Source: Nocardioides daeguensis (GTDB lineage: Bacteria; Actinomycetota; Actinomycetes; Propionibacteriales; Nocardioidaceae). From it: 64,000 nt of DNA. Position numbers and translations under genes: made by a program. The stretch covers positions 124,001-188,000 of the forward strand of contig NZ_JAHTKU010000021.1 in the NCBI RefSeq assembly GCF_019192965.1, written 5' to 3'. Under the pieces are notes generated by a model. It did no database searches, was not told the origin of the DNA, and worked only from the letters and a program-made list of their open reading frames with translations. This document shows positions 55,846 to 63,444 of the stretch, one piece after another; within the stretch, counting starts at the first letter, position 1; the number at the start of each line of letters is the position of its first letter.

Positions 55846-58149
55846 ATGGCCCGCCTGCTCTACCGCATCGGCTCGACCGCCTACCGGCGGTGGCCGTTCT
55901 TCATCGCCGGATGGCTGCTCGTCGCCGTCGTCCTCGGCAGCCTCGCGGCCGCCTTCTCCAAGCCGATGACCGACGCCTTCTCGATCCCGGGCATCCCCTC
56001 GGAGAAGGCCGCGGACATCCAGCAGGAGCTGTTCCCCCAGGCCGGTGACGCGTTCGACGACGCCTCGGTCAACCTGGTCGTCGCGGCGCCGGACGGCCAC
56101 ACCCTGGCCGAGCCGCGCTACCAGGCGGCGATCCAGCAGCTGATCGAGAAGGTGCCCACGCTGCCGCAGGCGGGCACCGACAACCCCGGTCTGGTCGCGC
56201 CCGCGCCGCCGGCCGAGGGCGTTCCGACGGCGTTCTCGACCCTCTCCGACGACGGCCGGATCGGCATCATGTCGTTCGAGTGGGACGTCGAGACGCCGGC
56301 CGACCTGAAGACCACGACCATCGACGACCTCGAGGAGCTGCTGGCCGACACCACCGAGGAGACCGGCCTGGTGGCCGAGGCCAACGGCCCCGGCATGGCC
56401 GTGATGGAGCCGCCCGGCGGCTCGTCCGAGCTGATCGGCCTCGGCATCGCGCTCGTCGTCCTCGTCCTCACCTTCGGCTCGCTGATGGCCGCCGGCATGC
56501 CGCTGTTCAACGCGGTCTTCGGCGTCGGCCTCGGCATGACCGGCATCACCGCGATGACGGCGCTGATGGACATCGGCTCCAGCACGCCGATGCTGGCCAC
56601 GATGATCGGCCTCGCGGTCGGCATCGACTACACCCTGTTCATCCTCGCCCGCTACCGCACCGAGCTGCACCACACGAAGGACCGCGCCCACGCGGCCGGC
56701 ATCGCCGTCGGTACGGCGGGCAGCGCCGTCGTCTTCGCCGGCCTCACCGTCCTCATCGCGCTCTCGGCGCTGGCCGTCGTACGGATCCCGTTCCTGACCG
56801 CGATGGGCCTGGCCGCCGCCGCCACCGTCTTCGTCGCGGTCCTGGTCGCGCTCACCCTGCTGCCGGCGCTGCTCGGCCTCACCAAGTCGAAGGCCTTCGC
56901 CGGCCAGGTGCGCAAGTACGCCCCCAAGCGCGACAAGCACGGCCGGGTCCACAACAACGGTGTGCGCTGGGCGCAGACGCTCGCGAAGGCGCCGGTCGCC
57001 TGGGCGCTGGGGGTCGTGGTCCTGCTCGGCGCGCTGGCCGCGCCGATCACGCAGATGTACCTCGCGTTCCCGACCGACAGCACCTCGCCGACCGACACCA
57101 CGCAGCGCAAGGCCTCGGACCTGATGACCGAGGCGTTCGGCCCCGGCCGGGAAGGCCCGCTGCTGGTGGTCGTCGACGGCCGCCAGATCACCGACGACGA
57201 CGCCCGCCAGTCCGCCTTCGACCGGGTCGTCGACTGGGCCGCGGGCCAGGACGACGTCGCCAGCGCCGACCTGGTCGCCACCAACGCCCCGATCGGCGAG
57301 GACGGCGAGCCCACCGGGACCGGGACCGGCGCGATGATCCAGGTGGTCCCGTCCTCCGGCCCCGACGAGCCGGAGACCCTCGACCTGCTCGAGGCGCTGC
57401 GCGACGGCCAGCGCGCGGTCGAGGACCAGACCGACACCGTCGTCGGCGTCACCGGCCTCACCGCGATCACCACCGACGTGTCGGACCGGCTCAACAGCGC
57501 GCTGCCGATCTACCTGGCCGTCGTCATCGGCCTGGCGTTCGTCCTGCTGGTCCTGGTGTTCCGCTCGATCCTGATCCCGCTCACCGCCACCCTGGGCTTC
57601 CTGCTCTCGGTGCTGGCCACCCTGGGCGCCACGGTCGCGGTGTTCCAGGAGGGCGCGTTCGGCCTGTTCGAGGGCCAGCCGATCGTGAGCTTCATGCCGA
57701 TCTTCCTGATCGGCGTGGTGTTCGGCCTCGCGATGGACTACCAGGTCTTCCTGGTCACCCGGATGCGGGAGGCGCACGTCCACGGTCTGCCCACCCACGA
57801 GGCTGTCATCGACGGCTTCCGCAACAGCGCCCGCGTGGTCACCGCCGCCGCGACGATCATGATCGCGGTGTTCTCCGGCTTCATCCTCGAGGACACCGCC
57901 GTCGTGAAGTCGATGGGCTTCGCCCTCGCCGTCTCGATCGTGTTCGACGCCTTCGTGGTCCGGATGGTCCTCATCCCGTCGGTGCTCTACCTGCTCGGCG
58001 AGAAGGCCTGGTGGCTGCCGGCATGGCTCGACCGGATCCTGCCCAACGTCGACGTCGAGGGCGAGTCGCTCGAGCGTGACTCCGCGCCGGTGCACGTCGG
58101 CAGCGACCGGGGCGACCTCGACGGGGACAAGCAGCTGGCCGAGGTCTGA
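55846..58149 (+). CDS. MMPL-family RND transporter
   Basis: 767 residues with about 12 transmembrane helices in two repeats, each after a large extracytoplasmic loop. The proton-relay motif appears as VGIDYTLFILARYR in the first half and GLAMDYQVFLVTRMREA in the second, the GxDY/F-type motif of MMPL proteins. The C-terminal cytoplasmic tail is short and acidic. Such proteins export lipids or drugs. The ATG at 55846 follows the frameshifted TetR gene by 44 bp; loss of that repressor would predict constitutive expression. Confidence 0.9.
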   Translation: MARLLYRIGSTAYRRWPFFIAGWLLVAVVLGSLAAAFSKPMTDAFSIPGIPSEKAADIQQELFPQAGDAFDDASVNLVVAAPDGHTLAEPRYQAAIQQLIEKVPTLPQAGTDNPGLVAPAPPAEGVPTAFSTLSDDGRIGIMSFEWDVETPADLKTTTIDDLEELLADTTEETGLVAEANGPGMAVMEPPGGSSELIGLGIALVVLVLTFGSLMAAGMPLFNAVFGVGLGMTGITAMTALMDIGSSTPMLATMIGLAVGIDYTLFILARYRTELHHTKDRAHAAGIAVGTAGSAVVFAGLTVLIALSALAVVRIPFLTAMGLAAAATVFVAVLVALTLLPALLGLTKSKAFAGQVRKYAPKRDKHGRVHNNGVRWAQTLAKAPVAWALGVVVLLGALAAPITQMYLAFPTDSTSPTDTTQRKASDLMTEAFGPGREGPLLVVVDGRQITDDDARQSAFDRVVDWAAGQDDVASADLVATNAPIGEDGEPTGTGTGAMIQVVPSSGPDEPETLDLLEALRDGQRAVEDQTDTVVGVTGLTAITTDVSDRLNSALPIYLAVVIGLAFVLLVLVFRSILIPLTATLGFLLSVLATLGATVAVFQEGAFGLFEGQPIVSFMPIFLIGVVFGLAMDYQVFLVTRMREAHVHGLPTHEAVIDGFRNSARVVTAAATIMIAVFSGFILEDTAVVKSMGFALAVSIVFDAFVVRMVLIPSVLYLLGEKAWWLPAWLDRILPNVDVEGESLERDSAPVHVGSDRGDLDGDKQLAEV

Positions 58150-58180
58150 TCGCGCTGCTCTGATCGCGCTGGGCCCAGCA

Positions 58181-58263
58181 TCCCTCGAGCCGTTCGATCG
58201 AACGGTTCGGGGGATGTTCTGCGTCCCGATCCCCCCTCACCGTTCGATCGAACGATCTGGTGG
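58181..58263. repeat. Paired CGTTCGATCGAACG element, copy 2 (between convergent genes)
   Basis: CGTTCGATCGAACG occurs at 58191-58204 and 58241-58254, again exactly 50 bp apart, with a GGGGGA/ATCCCCCC stem between them as at 3251-3323. It lies between the MMPL stop (58149) and the glutathione peroxidase stop (58273), a place suited to a bidirectional terminator. Confidence 0.8.
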
Positions 58264-58272
58264 GCCGCGGGA

Positions 58273-58752
58273 TCAGGCGAGCGCCGCCTCGATGTCACCG
58301 GCGAGCTTGGCCGGCTCGGTGGTGGGCGCGTAGCGGTCGATGACCTCGCCGTCGCGGCCCACCAGGAACTTGGTGAAGTTCCACTTGATGGCGCCGCCGA
58401 TCAGCCCGCCCCGCTCCTTCTTCAGCCACTGGTAGAGGGGGTGGGCCTCCTTCCCGTTGACGTCGATCTTCGCGAACATCGGGAACGAGACGCCGTAGTT
58501 GCGCTGGCAGAACTCCGCGATCTCGTCCTCGGTGCCGGGCTCCTGGTGGGCGAACTGGTCGCACGGGAAGCCGAGGATCGTGAAGCCGCGCTCGCCGTAC
58601 TGGTCGTACAGCTCCTGCAGGCCCTGGTACTGGGGGGTCAGGCCGCACTTCGAGGCCGTGTTGACGACGAGCACCACGGTCCCGTCGTACGACGCCAGGT
58701 CGGTCTCCCGGCCGTCGATCGCGGTGGCCTTGAAGTCGTGGAGGGAGGTCAT
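58273..58752 (-). CDS. Glutathione peroxidase-family thiol peroxidase
   Basis: 159 residues. NTASKCGLTPQYQGLQELY carries the peroxidatic Cys36 (selenocysteine in animal enzymes), FPCDQFAHQEPG the Gln and resolving Cys region, and IKWNFTKFLVGRDG the catalytic Trp-Asn. In actinomycetes these Cys enzymes normally use thioredoxin, and glutathione is absent. The start is the ATG at 58752. It overlaps the upstream membrane protein gene (ATGA-like) on the same strand. Confidence 0.9.
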   Translation of the reverse strand: MTSLHDFKATAIDGRETDLASYDGTVVLVVNTASKCGLTPQYQGLQELYDQYGERGFTILGFPCDQFAHQEPGTEDEIAEFCQRNYGVSFPMFAKIDVNGKEAHPLYQWLKKERGGLIGGAIKWNFTKFLVGRDGEVIDRYAPTTEPAKLAGDIEAALA

Positions 58753-59189
58753 GCTGGCAGTGTGGCACGCACGACGCGGCGCTGGCGCCACAGCAGCAGC
58801 CCGAGCAGGAGCACGATCGTGTCGACGACCCCGATGATCACCCAGCCCAGCGGGGAGGCGTGTGCACCGTCGACGCGCTGCGCCGACGGCTTGCCCGGCA
58901 GCACCCGCACCCCGATCTCGCCGTTCTCCTCGGCCGCCTGCCAGGCGGCGCGGTCGACCTCGGCGGGCCAGGTGCGGCGCTGCGGGTCGATGTCCTCAGG
59001 GAGGCGGAAGCGGACGACGTAGTGGGGGTCGGTGGCCTCCCGCAGGACGTCGGTGGCGCTCACCTCCGCGGTCACCTCGCGCCCGTCGCGGGCGAGCTCC
59101 CAGCGCTGCCAGGCCTGGTGGGCGGCGGGGAGGTTGACGAGCAGGGCGACCAGCACCAGCGCGGCCAGCACGCCGCGTCCACCCTCCAC
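58749..59189 (-). CDS. DUF3592-like membrane protein
   Basis: 146 residues. Two transmembrane helices (about 8-24 and 113-132) flank an extracytoplasmic domain that contains TAEVSATDVLREATDPHYVVRFRLP and IGVRVLPGKPSAQRVDGAHAS, the pattern of DUF3592-type proteins. Function is unknown. The start is GTG at 59189, and the nitroreductase gene's stop lies one base upstream at 59191. The stop overlaps the peroxidase start. Three genes thus appear cotranscribed (nitroreductase, this, peroxidase). Confidence 0.68.
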   Translation of the reverse strand: MEGGRGVLAALVLVALLVNLPAAHQAWQRWELARDGREVTAEVSATDVLREATDPHYVVRFRLPEDIDPQRRTWPAEVDRAAWQAAEENGEIGVRVLPGKPSAQRVDGAHASPLGWVIIGVVDTIVLLLGLLLWRQRRVVRATLPA

Positions 59190-59190
59190 C

Positions 59191-59808
59191 TCAGTCGCGC
59201 TCCGCGACCGTCCGACCGGAGGGCGCCAGGCCGGGCCACGGGACGCCCCAGGTGCCGAACGCCGTCTCCGTCAACGGCCGCCGGTGGCGCTCGCGGTGGT
59301 CGCGCTCCGCGTCGCGCTCGGAGACCTCCGCCGGGTTCCCGCGGACACCGACCGCGATGCCGGCCAGGACCCGCGCCGTGTCGGGGATGCCGAGGCCGGC
59401 GGCGACGGCGTCGTGGTCGAAGCCGCCGAACTGGTGGGCGTGCAGGCCCATCGCCTGCGCCTGCAGGGTGAGGTGCGCCGAGGCCTGGCCGACGTCGTGG
59501 GTCGGGATGAGCACGTCGCTGAGCTCGACGCCGTCCTGGCCCAGCTCCACCACCGACAAGAAGACGACCGAGGCTCGCGGCACCCAACCGGAGTTGCCGC
59601 GGCTCAGGTGCGGCACCAGCACCCGATGGGCGGCGCTCCCCCGGACCGCCACGACGTAGCGCCACGGCTGGCGGTTGCCCGAGCTCGGCGCCCACTGGGC
59701 CGCCTCGAGGAGGCGCGTGATCTCCGCGTCGGTGAGCTGGTGCTGCGCGTCGAAGACGCTCGGGCTCCAGCGGGACCGCAGCGGCTCGGCGATGTCGACC
59801 GGGTTCAT
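59191..59808 (-). CDS. Nitroreductase-family flavoprotein
   Basis: 205 residues. The FMN-site motifs RWSPSVFDAQHQLTDAEITRLLEAAQWAPSSGNRQPWRY (about 11-50) and the later MGLHAHQFGGFD with GIPDTARVLAGIAVG are standard for nitroreductases. It reduces nitro, quinone or enone groups with NAD(P)H. It lies 1 bp upstream of the DUF3592-like gene and in line with the peroxidase, consistent with an oxidative or xenobiotic stress set. Confidence 0.87.
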   Translation of the reverse strand: MNPVDIAEPLRSRWSPSVFDAQHQLTDAEITRLLEAAQWAPSSGNRQPWRYVVAVRGSAAHRVLVPHLSRGNSGWVPRASVVFLSVVELGQDGVELSDVLIPTHDVGQASAHLTLQAQAMGLHAHQFGGFDHDAVAAGLGIPDTARVLAGIAVGVRGNPAEVSERDAERDHRERHRRPLTETAFGTWGVPWPGLAPSGRTVAERD

Positions 59809-59827
59809 GGCACGAGTATCGCGCGCC

Positions 59828-60511
59828 TCAGGGCCAGCGCAGCGTGCCCAGCGCCCGGATCGCGCTGACCGCCGACTGCATCGGCAGCTCGAACCGCAGC
59901 TCGCCGGCTCCGACCTCGATCCACGCAGGTCCGGCCGACAGGTCGGCGTGCCAGGTCGTGTCGTCGGTGACCTCGCCCGGCGCGAGGTAGAGGTCGAAGG
60001 CCTCCCACCACTCGATCTCGCCGGCCTCGCCTCGGCGCATCTGCTCGACCAGGTCGTAGCGTCCGGGCCCCTCGTGTCCCGGTACGGCGAGCGACAGCTC
60101 GCTCAACGTCGTGCTCCCGAGCGGGACCGGGTCGAGGGCCTCGGCGCGGACCAGCAGCCAGCCGGGGCGCTCCTCCACCGAGACCGGCAGCTCGAGCTCG
60201 ACGTCGCCCTGCTCACCACCGCTGACGGTGAGGGTGACCCGGCCGGTGGCCTGCTCGGCGAGCCGCTCGCGACGCTGCGCCACCTCGCGGGCGGCGACGT
60301 TCTCGGGCCGGGCGTCGGTGACCTTGCGCGACCACTGCTCGGGCAGCACGGCCTCGAAGGTGGAGGTGCCGAGCTCCTCCTGGGTACGGCGACCGATCTC
60401 CTGGAGCTCGGCGCGCGCCCGCTCGCGCTCCTGGTTGTCGGTGGTCAGCAGCTCGGTCTTCTTGGCCTCGGCCCATTCCCGGCCCAGCTTGGCGATGTCC
60501 TTCCAGCCCAC
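59828..60511 (-). CDS. Protein of unknown function (helical N-terminus, beta-rich C-terminus)
   Basis: 227 residues from the GTG at 60511 (WKDIAKLGREWAEAKKTELL). The first 90 residues are helical and charged with coiled-coil character (NQERERARAELQEIGRRTQEEL). The rest is predicted beta-rich (GRVTLTVSGGEQGDVELELPVSVEERPGWLLVRAE, FDLYLAPGEVTDDTTW). It has no signal peptide and I do not recognise the family. It is separated from the nitroreductase by 20 bp on the same strand and may be part of that transcript. Confidence 0.65.
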   Translation of the reverse strand: MGWKDIAKLGREWAEAKKTELLTTDNQERERARAELQEIGRRTQEELGTSTFEAVLPEQWSRKVTDARPENVAAREVAQRRERLAEQATGRVTLTVSGGEQGDVELELPVSVEERPGWLLVRAEALDPVPLGSTTLSELSLAVPGHEGPGRYDLVEQMRRGEAGEIEWWEAFDLYLAPGEVTDDTTWHADLSAGPAWIEVGAGELRFELPMQSAVSAIRALGTLRWP

Positions 60512-60616
60512 CCGGGGAACCCTAGGGGCATCGAGCCCGCGGGACGAGTCGAATGGGGAACTCGGCACCCCAGGCCCTAGCCCTGGCCCTGGTCCGGACC
60601 CGGACCGGTACGGCGG

Positions 60617-61003
60617 TCAGCGGATCCAGGCCGGCGCGACCGGCTCCCCCGCCCCGTCCCCGAGCGGGGTCGCCAGCCCGGCGGCCGGCCCGGTCACGAC
60701 GAAGACCGCGCCGCTCGTCGTACCGATCTGCCGGGGGGTGCCAGCCGGGACGACCACGGTGTCACCGGGTGCGAGGTCGACCGGTTGCGCGTCGAGGACC
60801 AGGGTGGCGGCTCCCTCGAGGAGGTGCCAGGCCTGCTCGACGTCGAAGCTGTGCTCGGGCCCGCGCTGGCCGGCGGCCATGTCGACGCGCCACAGGCTCA
60901 ACAGCTCGGAGCCGCCCTGGGTCGGCGAGGCGAGCGTGGTCATCGTGGCGTTGGGGGTCGTGGTGACCCGGGCCTGCGCCCGGGTGGTCTTGGCAGCGGA
61001 CAT
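60617..61003 (-). CDS. Cupin-domain protein controlled with the divergent MarR gene
   Basis: 128 residues forming one cupin barrel: GPEHSFDVEQAWHLLEGAATLVLD and LAPGDTVVVPAGTPRQIGTT are the two cupin motifs. Motif 1 keeps one histidine (EHS) plus a second in AWHLL; motif 2 lacks the usual His, so metal binding may be altered. A small-molecule-binding or quercetinase-like role is possible. It is divergent from the MarR gene with two operator-like repeats between them. Confidence 0.82.
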   Translation of the reverse strand: MSAAKTTRAQARVTTTPNATMTTLASPTQGGSELLSLWRVDMAAGQRGPEHSFDVEQAWHLLEGAATLVLDAQPVDLAPGDTVVVPAGTPRQIGTTSGAVFVVTGPAAGLATPLGDGAGEPVAPAWIR

Positions 61004-61017
61004 CGCTCGCTCCTTGA

Positions 61018-61038
61018 ATAGACAATGTGGTTGTCTAT
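61018..61038. promoter_or_regulatory. MarR operator O1
   Basis: ATAGACAA and TTGTCTAT form a perfect inverted repeat with a 5-nt spacer, 15 bp upstream of the cupin start. The same half-sites recur at 61062-61082. They are the only A/T-rich palindromes in the divergent region. Confidence 0.7.
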
Positions 61039-61061
61039 CACGCTACGGCGTGGGGTGCGGT

Positions 61062-61082
61062 ATCGTCAACCCGGTTGTCTAT
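61062..61082. promoter_or_regulatory. MarR operator O2
   Basis: ATCGTCAA and TTGTCTAT with a 5-nt spacer: the right arm is identical to O1 and the left arm has two differences. It lies 13 bp upstream of the marR start codon. The centres of O1 and O2 are 44 bp apart, so each promoter has its own site. Confidence 0.65.
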
Positions 61083-61095
61083 CGAGGGGTGGAGC

Positions 61096-61566
61096 ATGAG
61101 CGAACCGGCATGGCGCGTGGTGCTCCTGCTCGCCGGCGCGTTCCGCGAGGGCGTGGACACGCTCCACGCCGAGCTCGCCGAGCAGGGCCACCCCGAGGCG
61201 CGGCCGCTGCACGGCTTCGCGCTGCAGGCCGTCGGCGCCCGCGGCTGCACCATCAACGAGCTCGGCCAGCGCCTCGGGGTCTCCAAGCAGGCGGCGGCCA
61301 AGACCGCCGCAGGGCTGGAGAAGGCCGGCTACCTCGCGCGAGAGCCGGTCCCCGGCGACCGGCGCGCCGTGCTGCTACGGCGTACCCCCCGCGCCGACGA
61401 CCTGCTGGCCGCGAGCGAGGCAGGCTTCGAGCACGTCGCGCAGCGGTGGCGTCGCGAGCTCGGCGCCGCCCGCTACGACGACCTGGTGGACGCGCTGACC
61501 CGGATCGCCGGCGACGGCCCGCTCGGCGACCTGCCCGGCTGGCTCACCCAGCGCCCCTCGTCCTGA
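61096..61566 (+). CDS. MarR-family transcriptional regulator
   Basis: 156 residues. The winged HTH is TINELGQRLGVSKQAAAKTAAGLEKAGYLAREPVPGDRRAVLLRRT (about 52-97), with the DRR wing typical of MarR. I chose the ATG at 61096, preceded by GAGGGGTGGAG; an upstream in-frame ATG would place the operator inside the coding region. It probably represses itself and the divergent cupin gene and responds to a small aromatic or thiol-reactive ligand. Confidence 0.86.
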   Translation: MSEPAWRVVLLLAGAFREGVDTLHAELAEQGHPEARPLHGFALQAVGARGCTINELGQRLGVSKQAAAKTAAGLEKAGYLAREPVPGDRRAVLLRRTPRADDLLAASEAGFEHVAQRWRRELGAARYDDLVDALTRIAGDGPLGDLPGWLTQRPSS

Positions 61567-61600
61567 CCCGACGCCGGCCGAGAGCCCACGAGAGCCGGTC

Positions 61601-62182
61601 TCAGCGCGGTGCCCGACGCGAAAGGCCGAGCAGCAGCGCCGCCGCGGCGAGGAGCCCGACCCCGACCCCGACCTGCCACCACTCCGCGCCGACCCGGGCC
61701 GCTCCCGACGGCTCCGCCGACCGCGCACCCGCCGTTGCGCCGGCGTCCCCACCAGCCGTGGTCCCGGCGGCCCGTTCGGGGCCGGACGCGCTCGGCGCAG
61801 GAGCCCGCGGGGTGAGCGGTCCGTCGCCGACGACGAAGGACAGCTGGCCGGTCACCGGATGACCGTCCACCGACACGACGCGGAAGGCCAGCGCGTACGT
61901 GCCGGGACCCCCCGAGCCCAACGTGGCGCGGACCTCGCGACCGGCCACCGACGGCTCCCCCACATCGGTCCGCGAGCCGTCAGGACCGGTCACCACGACG
62001 TACGCCGGCGCGCTGATGTCGGCGCTGAAGGTCAGCACCGCACTGTCGGGCAGCGCGGCCAGTCGCGCGCCGCTGCCCGGCGTGCTGGAGACCAGGGCCG
62101 CGTGCGCGAAGGCGGGTGGCGTGGCGAGCGAGACCGCGCAGAGCACGACGAGCAGGGCCGCCAGCCGCGTGCCGGGCCTCAT
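61601..62182 (-). CDS. CopC-domain copper-binding membrane-anchored protein
   Basis: 193 residues. A signal peptide ends at AFA, leaving His27 as the mature N-terminal residue, the copper-brace ligand of CopC proteins. The CopC domain runs to about 125 with DGHPVTGQLSFVVG carrying the other His. An Ala/Pro/Gly-rich linker and a transmembrane helix (about 168-188, GVGVGLLAAAALLLGL) anchor it to the membrane. It overlaps the Dyp peroxidase gene by 4 bp. It probably passes copper at the outer face. Confidence 0.87.
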   Translation of the reverse strand: MRPGTRLAALLVVLCAVSLATPPAFAHAALVSSTPGSGARLAALPDSAVLTFSADISAPAYVVVTGPDGSRTDVGEPSVAGREVRATLGSGGPGTYALAFRVVSVDGHPVTGQLSFVVGDGPLTPRAPAPSASGPERAAGTTAGGDAGATAGARSAEPSGAARVGAEWWQVGVGVGLLAAAALLLGLSRRAPR

Positions 62183-63444
62183 GAGTCCGCCACGCCGTCG
62201 TCGGCTCCCTCGAGCAGGGTCTGGCCGACGTATCCGCCCGCGGGGGCCGCCGGCGGGACGGCGTACACCGCGGAGCCGACGGTCGTGACCCAGGCGTTGA
62301 GCCGGTCCAGCTCGTCGAGACGCTGCTGGACCGGCACGAACTGGCGCGCGAGGTCGGCGGCGTAGGCGAGGAAGAGCAGGCCGCTGTCCTCGCCGGTGGA
62401 GCGCCGCGGGTCGGGCTCGGTGTAGTTGTAGGCGCGGCGCAGGAACCGCTGCGTCGGGTCGCTGCTGCGCGCCCGCGCGACATGGCTGGCCGGGTCGATC
62501 ACCGGCAGCCCGAGATGGTCGGTCGCCGAGAAGTCGGGGGCGTCGAACTCGTCGGTCCCGGTCAGCGGAGCGCCCGTGTCGAGTCGTCGCCCGATGACGC
62601 CCTCCCGGCCGGCCCGGTCGACGCGGTCCCAGCGGTCGAGCTGCATCCGGATCCGTCGTACGACCAGGAAGGTCCCGCCGGCGAAGGGATCGGTGTCGGA
62701 CGTCTGCGTCCACACCAGCGGCGCGAAGTCCGGGTCGGCCTCGGTGGGGTTGACCGTGCCGTCGACCTGACCCATCAGGTTGCGCGAGGTGGTCCCCTCC
62801 GGCACGGTGCCGCGCGCGGTGCGGAAGCCGTGCTGGATCCAGCGGACCTCGGCGAAGGGACGGGCGTCCTTGAGCAGCATCCGCCGCGCGTGCGCCAAGG
62901 TGACCGGGTCGTCGCAGCAGATCTGCGCGACCACGTCGGTCTGGGACCACTGCTCCTCCAGCTCGTCGCGACTGAACGCGGGGAGCTCCTCCAGGACCGG
63001 ACGACGCTGCGCCGGGACGAGCGTGCGCAGGACCTGCGGGCCGAACCCGAAGGTGACCGTCAGCCGTGCCGGGTGCAGCGCGAGGTCCGGCTCGGTGTCC
63101 GCGAGCGCGGGCCGCCCGGCGCCGAGCCGGGCCGCGTCGTCGCTCAGCAGCCGCATCATCCGGGCCAGGTCGCGGCGACCGGCCCCCGGCTTGAGGTCCC
63201 AGCCCACCAGGGCGAGGTGCGCCTGGGGGGTGGTGGCGATGCCGGTCTGGTGCCGACCGAGCGCCGGAACGGTCTGCGCGCCCGCGGGCGGCCCGACCAC
63301 CGTGGTCGGGCCGCTCGCAGCCGGAGGGGCGGGTGCGGTCGCGGCCACGGCGGTCGCGGCGCTCCACCCCACCCCGGCGCCGCCGAGAGCGGCGGCGCCG
63401 GTGCGCAGCAGGTTCCGACGGTCCCAGCGGGGACCGCCGGCCAT
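62179..63444 (-). CDS. Tat-exported Dyp-type heme peroxidase
   Basis: 421 residues. The signal peptide has a twin arginine (DRRNLLRTGAAALGGAG) and ends near residue 35-45. The Dyp core shows the GxxDG motif as GQVDGTVNP with catalytic Asp228, and SGLLFLAYAADLARQFVPVQ near the C-terminus in the heme-binding half. It belongs to the EfeB/Dyp-B-like exported group linked to iron or copper homeostasis. The stop overlaps the CopC start. The start at 63444 overlaps the PCu(A)C stop. Confidence 0.88.
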   Translation of the reverse strand: MAGGPRWDRRNLLRTGAAALGGAGVGWSAATAVAATAPAPPAASGPTTVVGPPAGAQTVPALGRHQTGIATTPQAHLALVGWDLKPGAGRRDLARMMRLLSDDAARLGAGRPALADTEPDLALHPARLTVTFGFGPQVLRTLVPAQRRPVLEELPAFSRDELEEQWSQTDVVAQICCDDPVTLAHARRMLLKDARPFAEVRWIQHGFRTARGTVPEGTTSRNLMGQVDGTVNPTEADPDFAPLVWTQTSDTDPFAGGTFLVVRRIRMQLDRWDRVDRAGREGVIGRRLDTGAPLTGTDEFDAPDFSATDHLGLPVIDPASHVARARSSDPTQRFLRRAYNYTEPDPRRSTGEDSGLLFLAYAADLARQFVPVQQRLDELDRLNAWVTTVGSAVYAVPPAAPAGGYVGQTLLEGADDGVADS

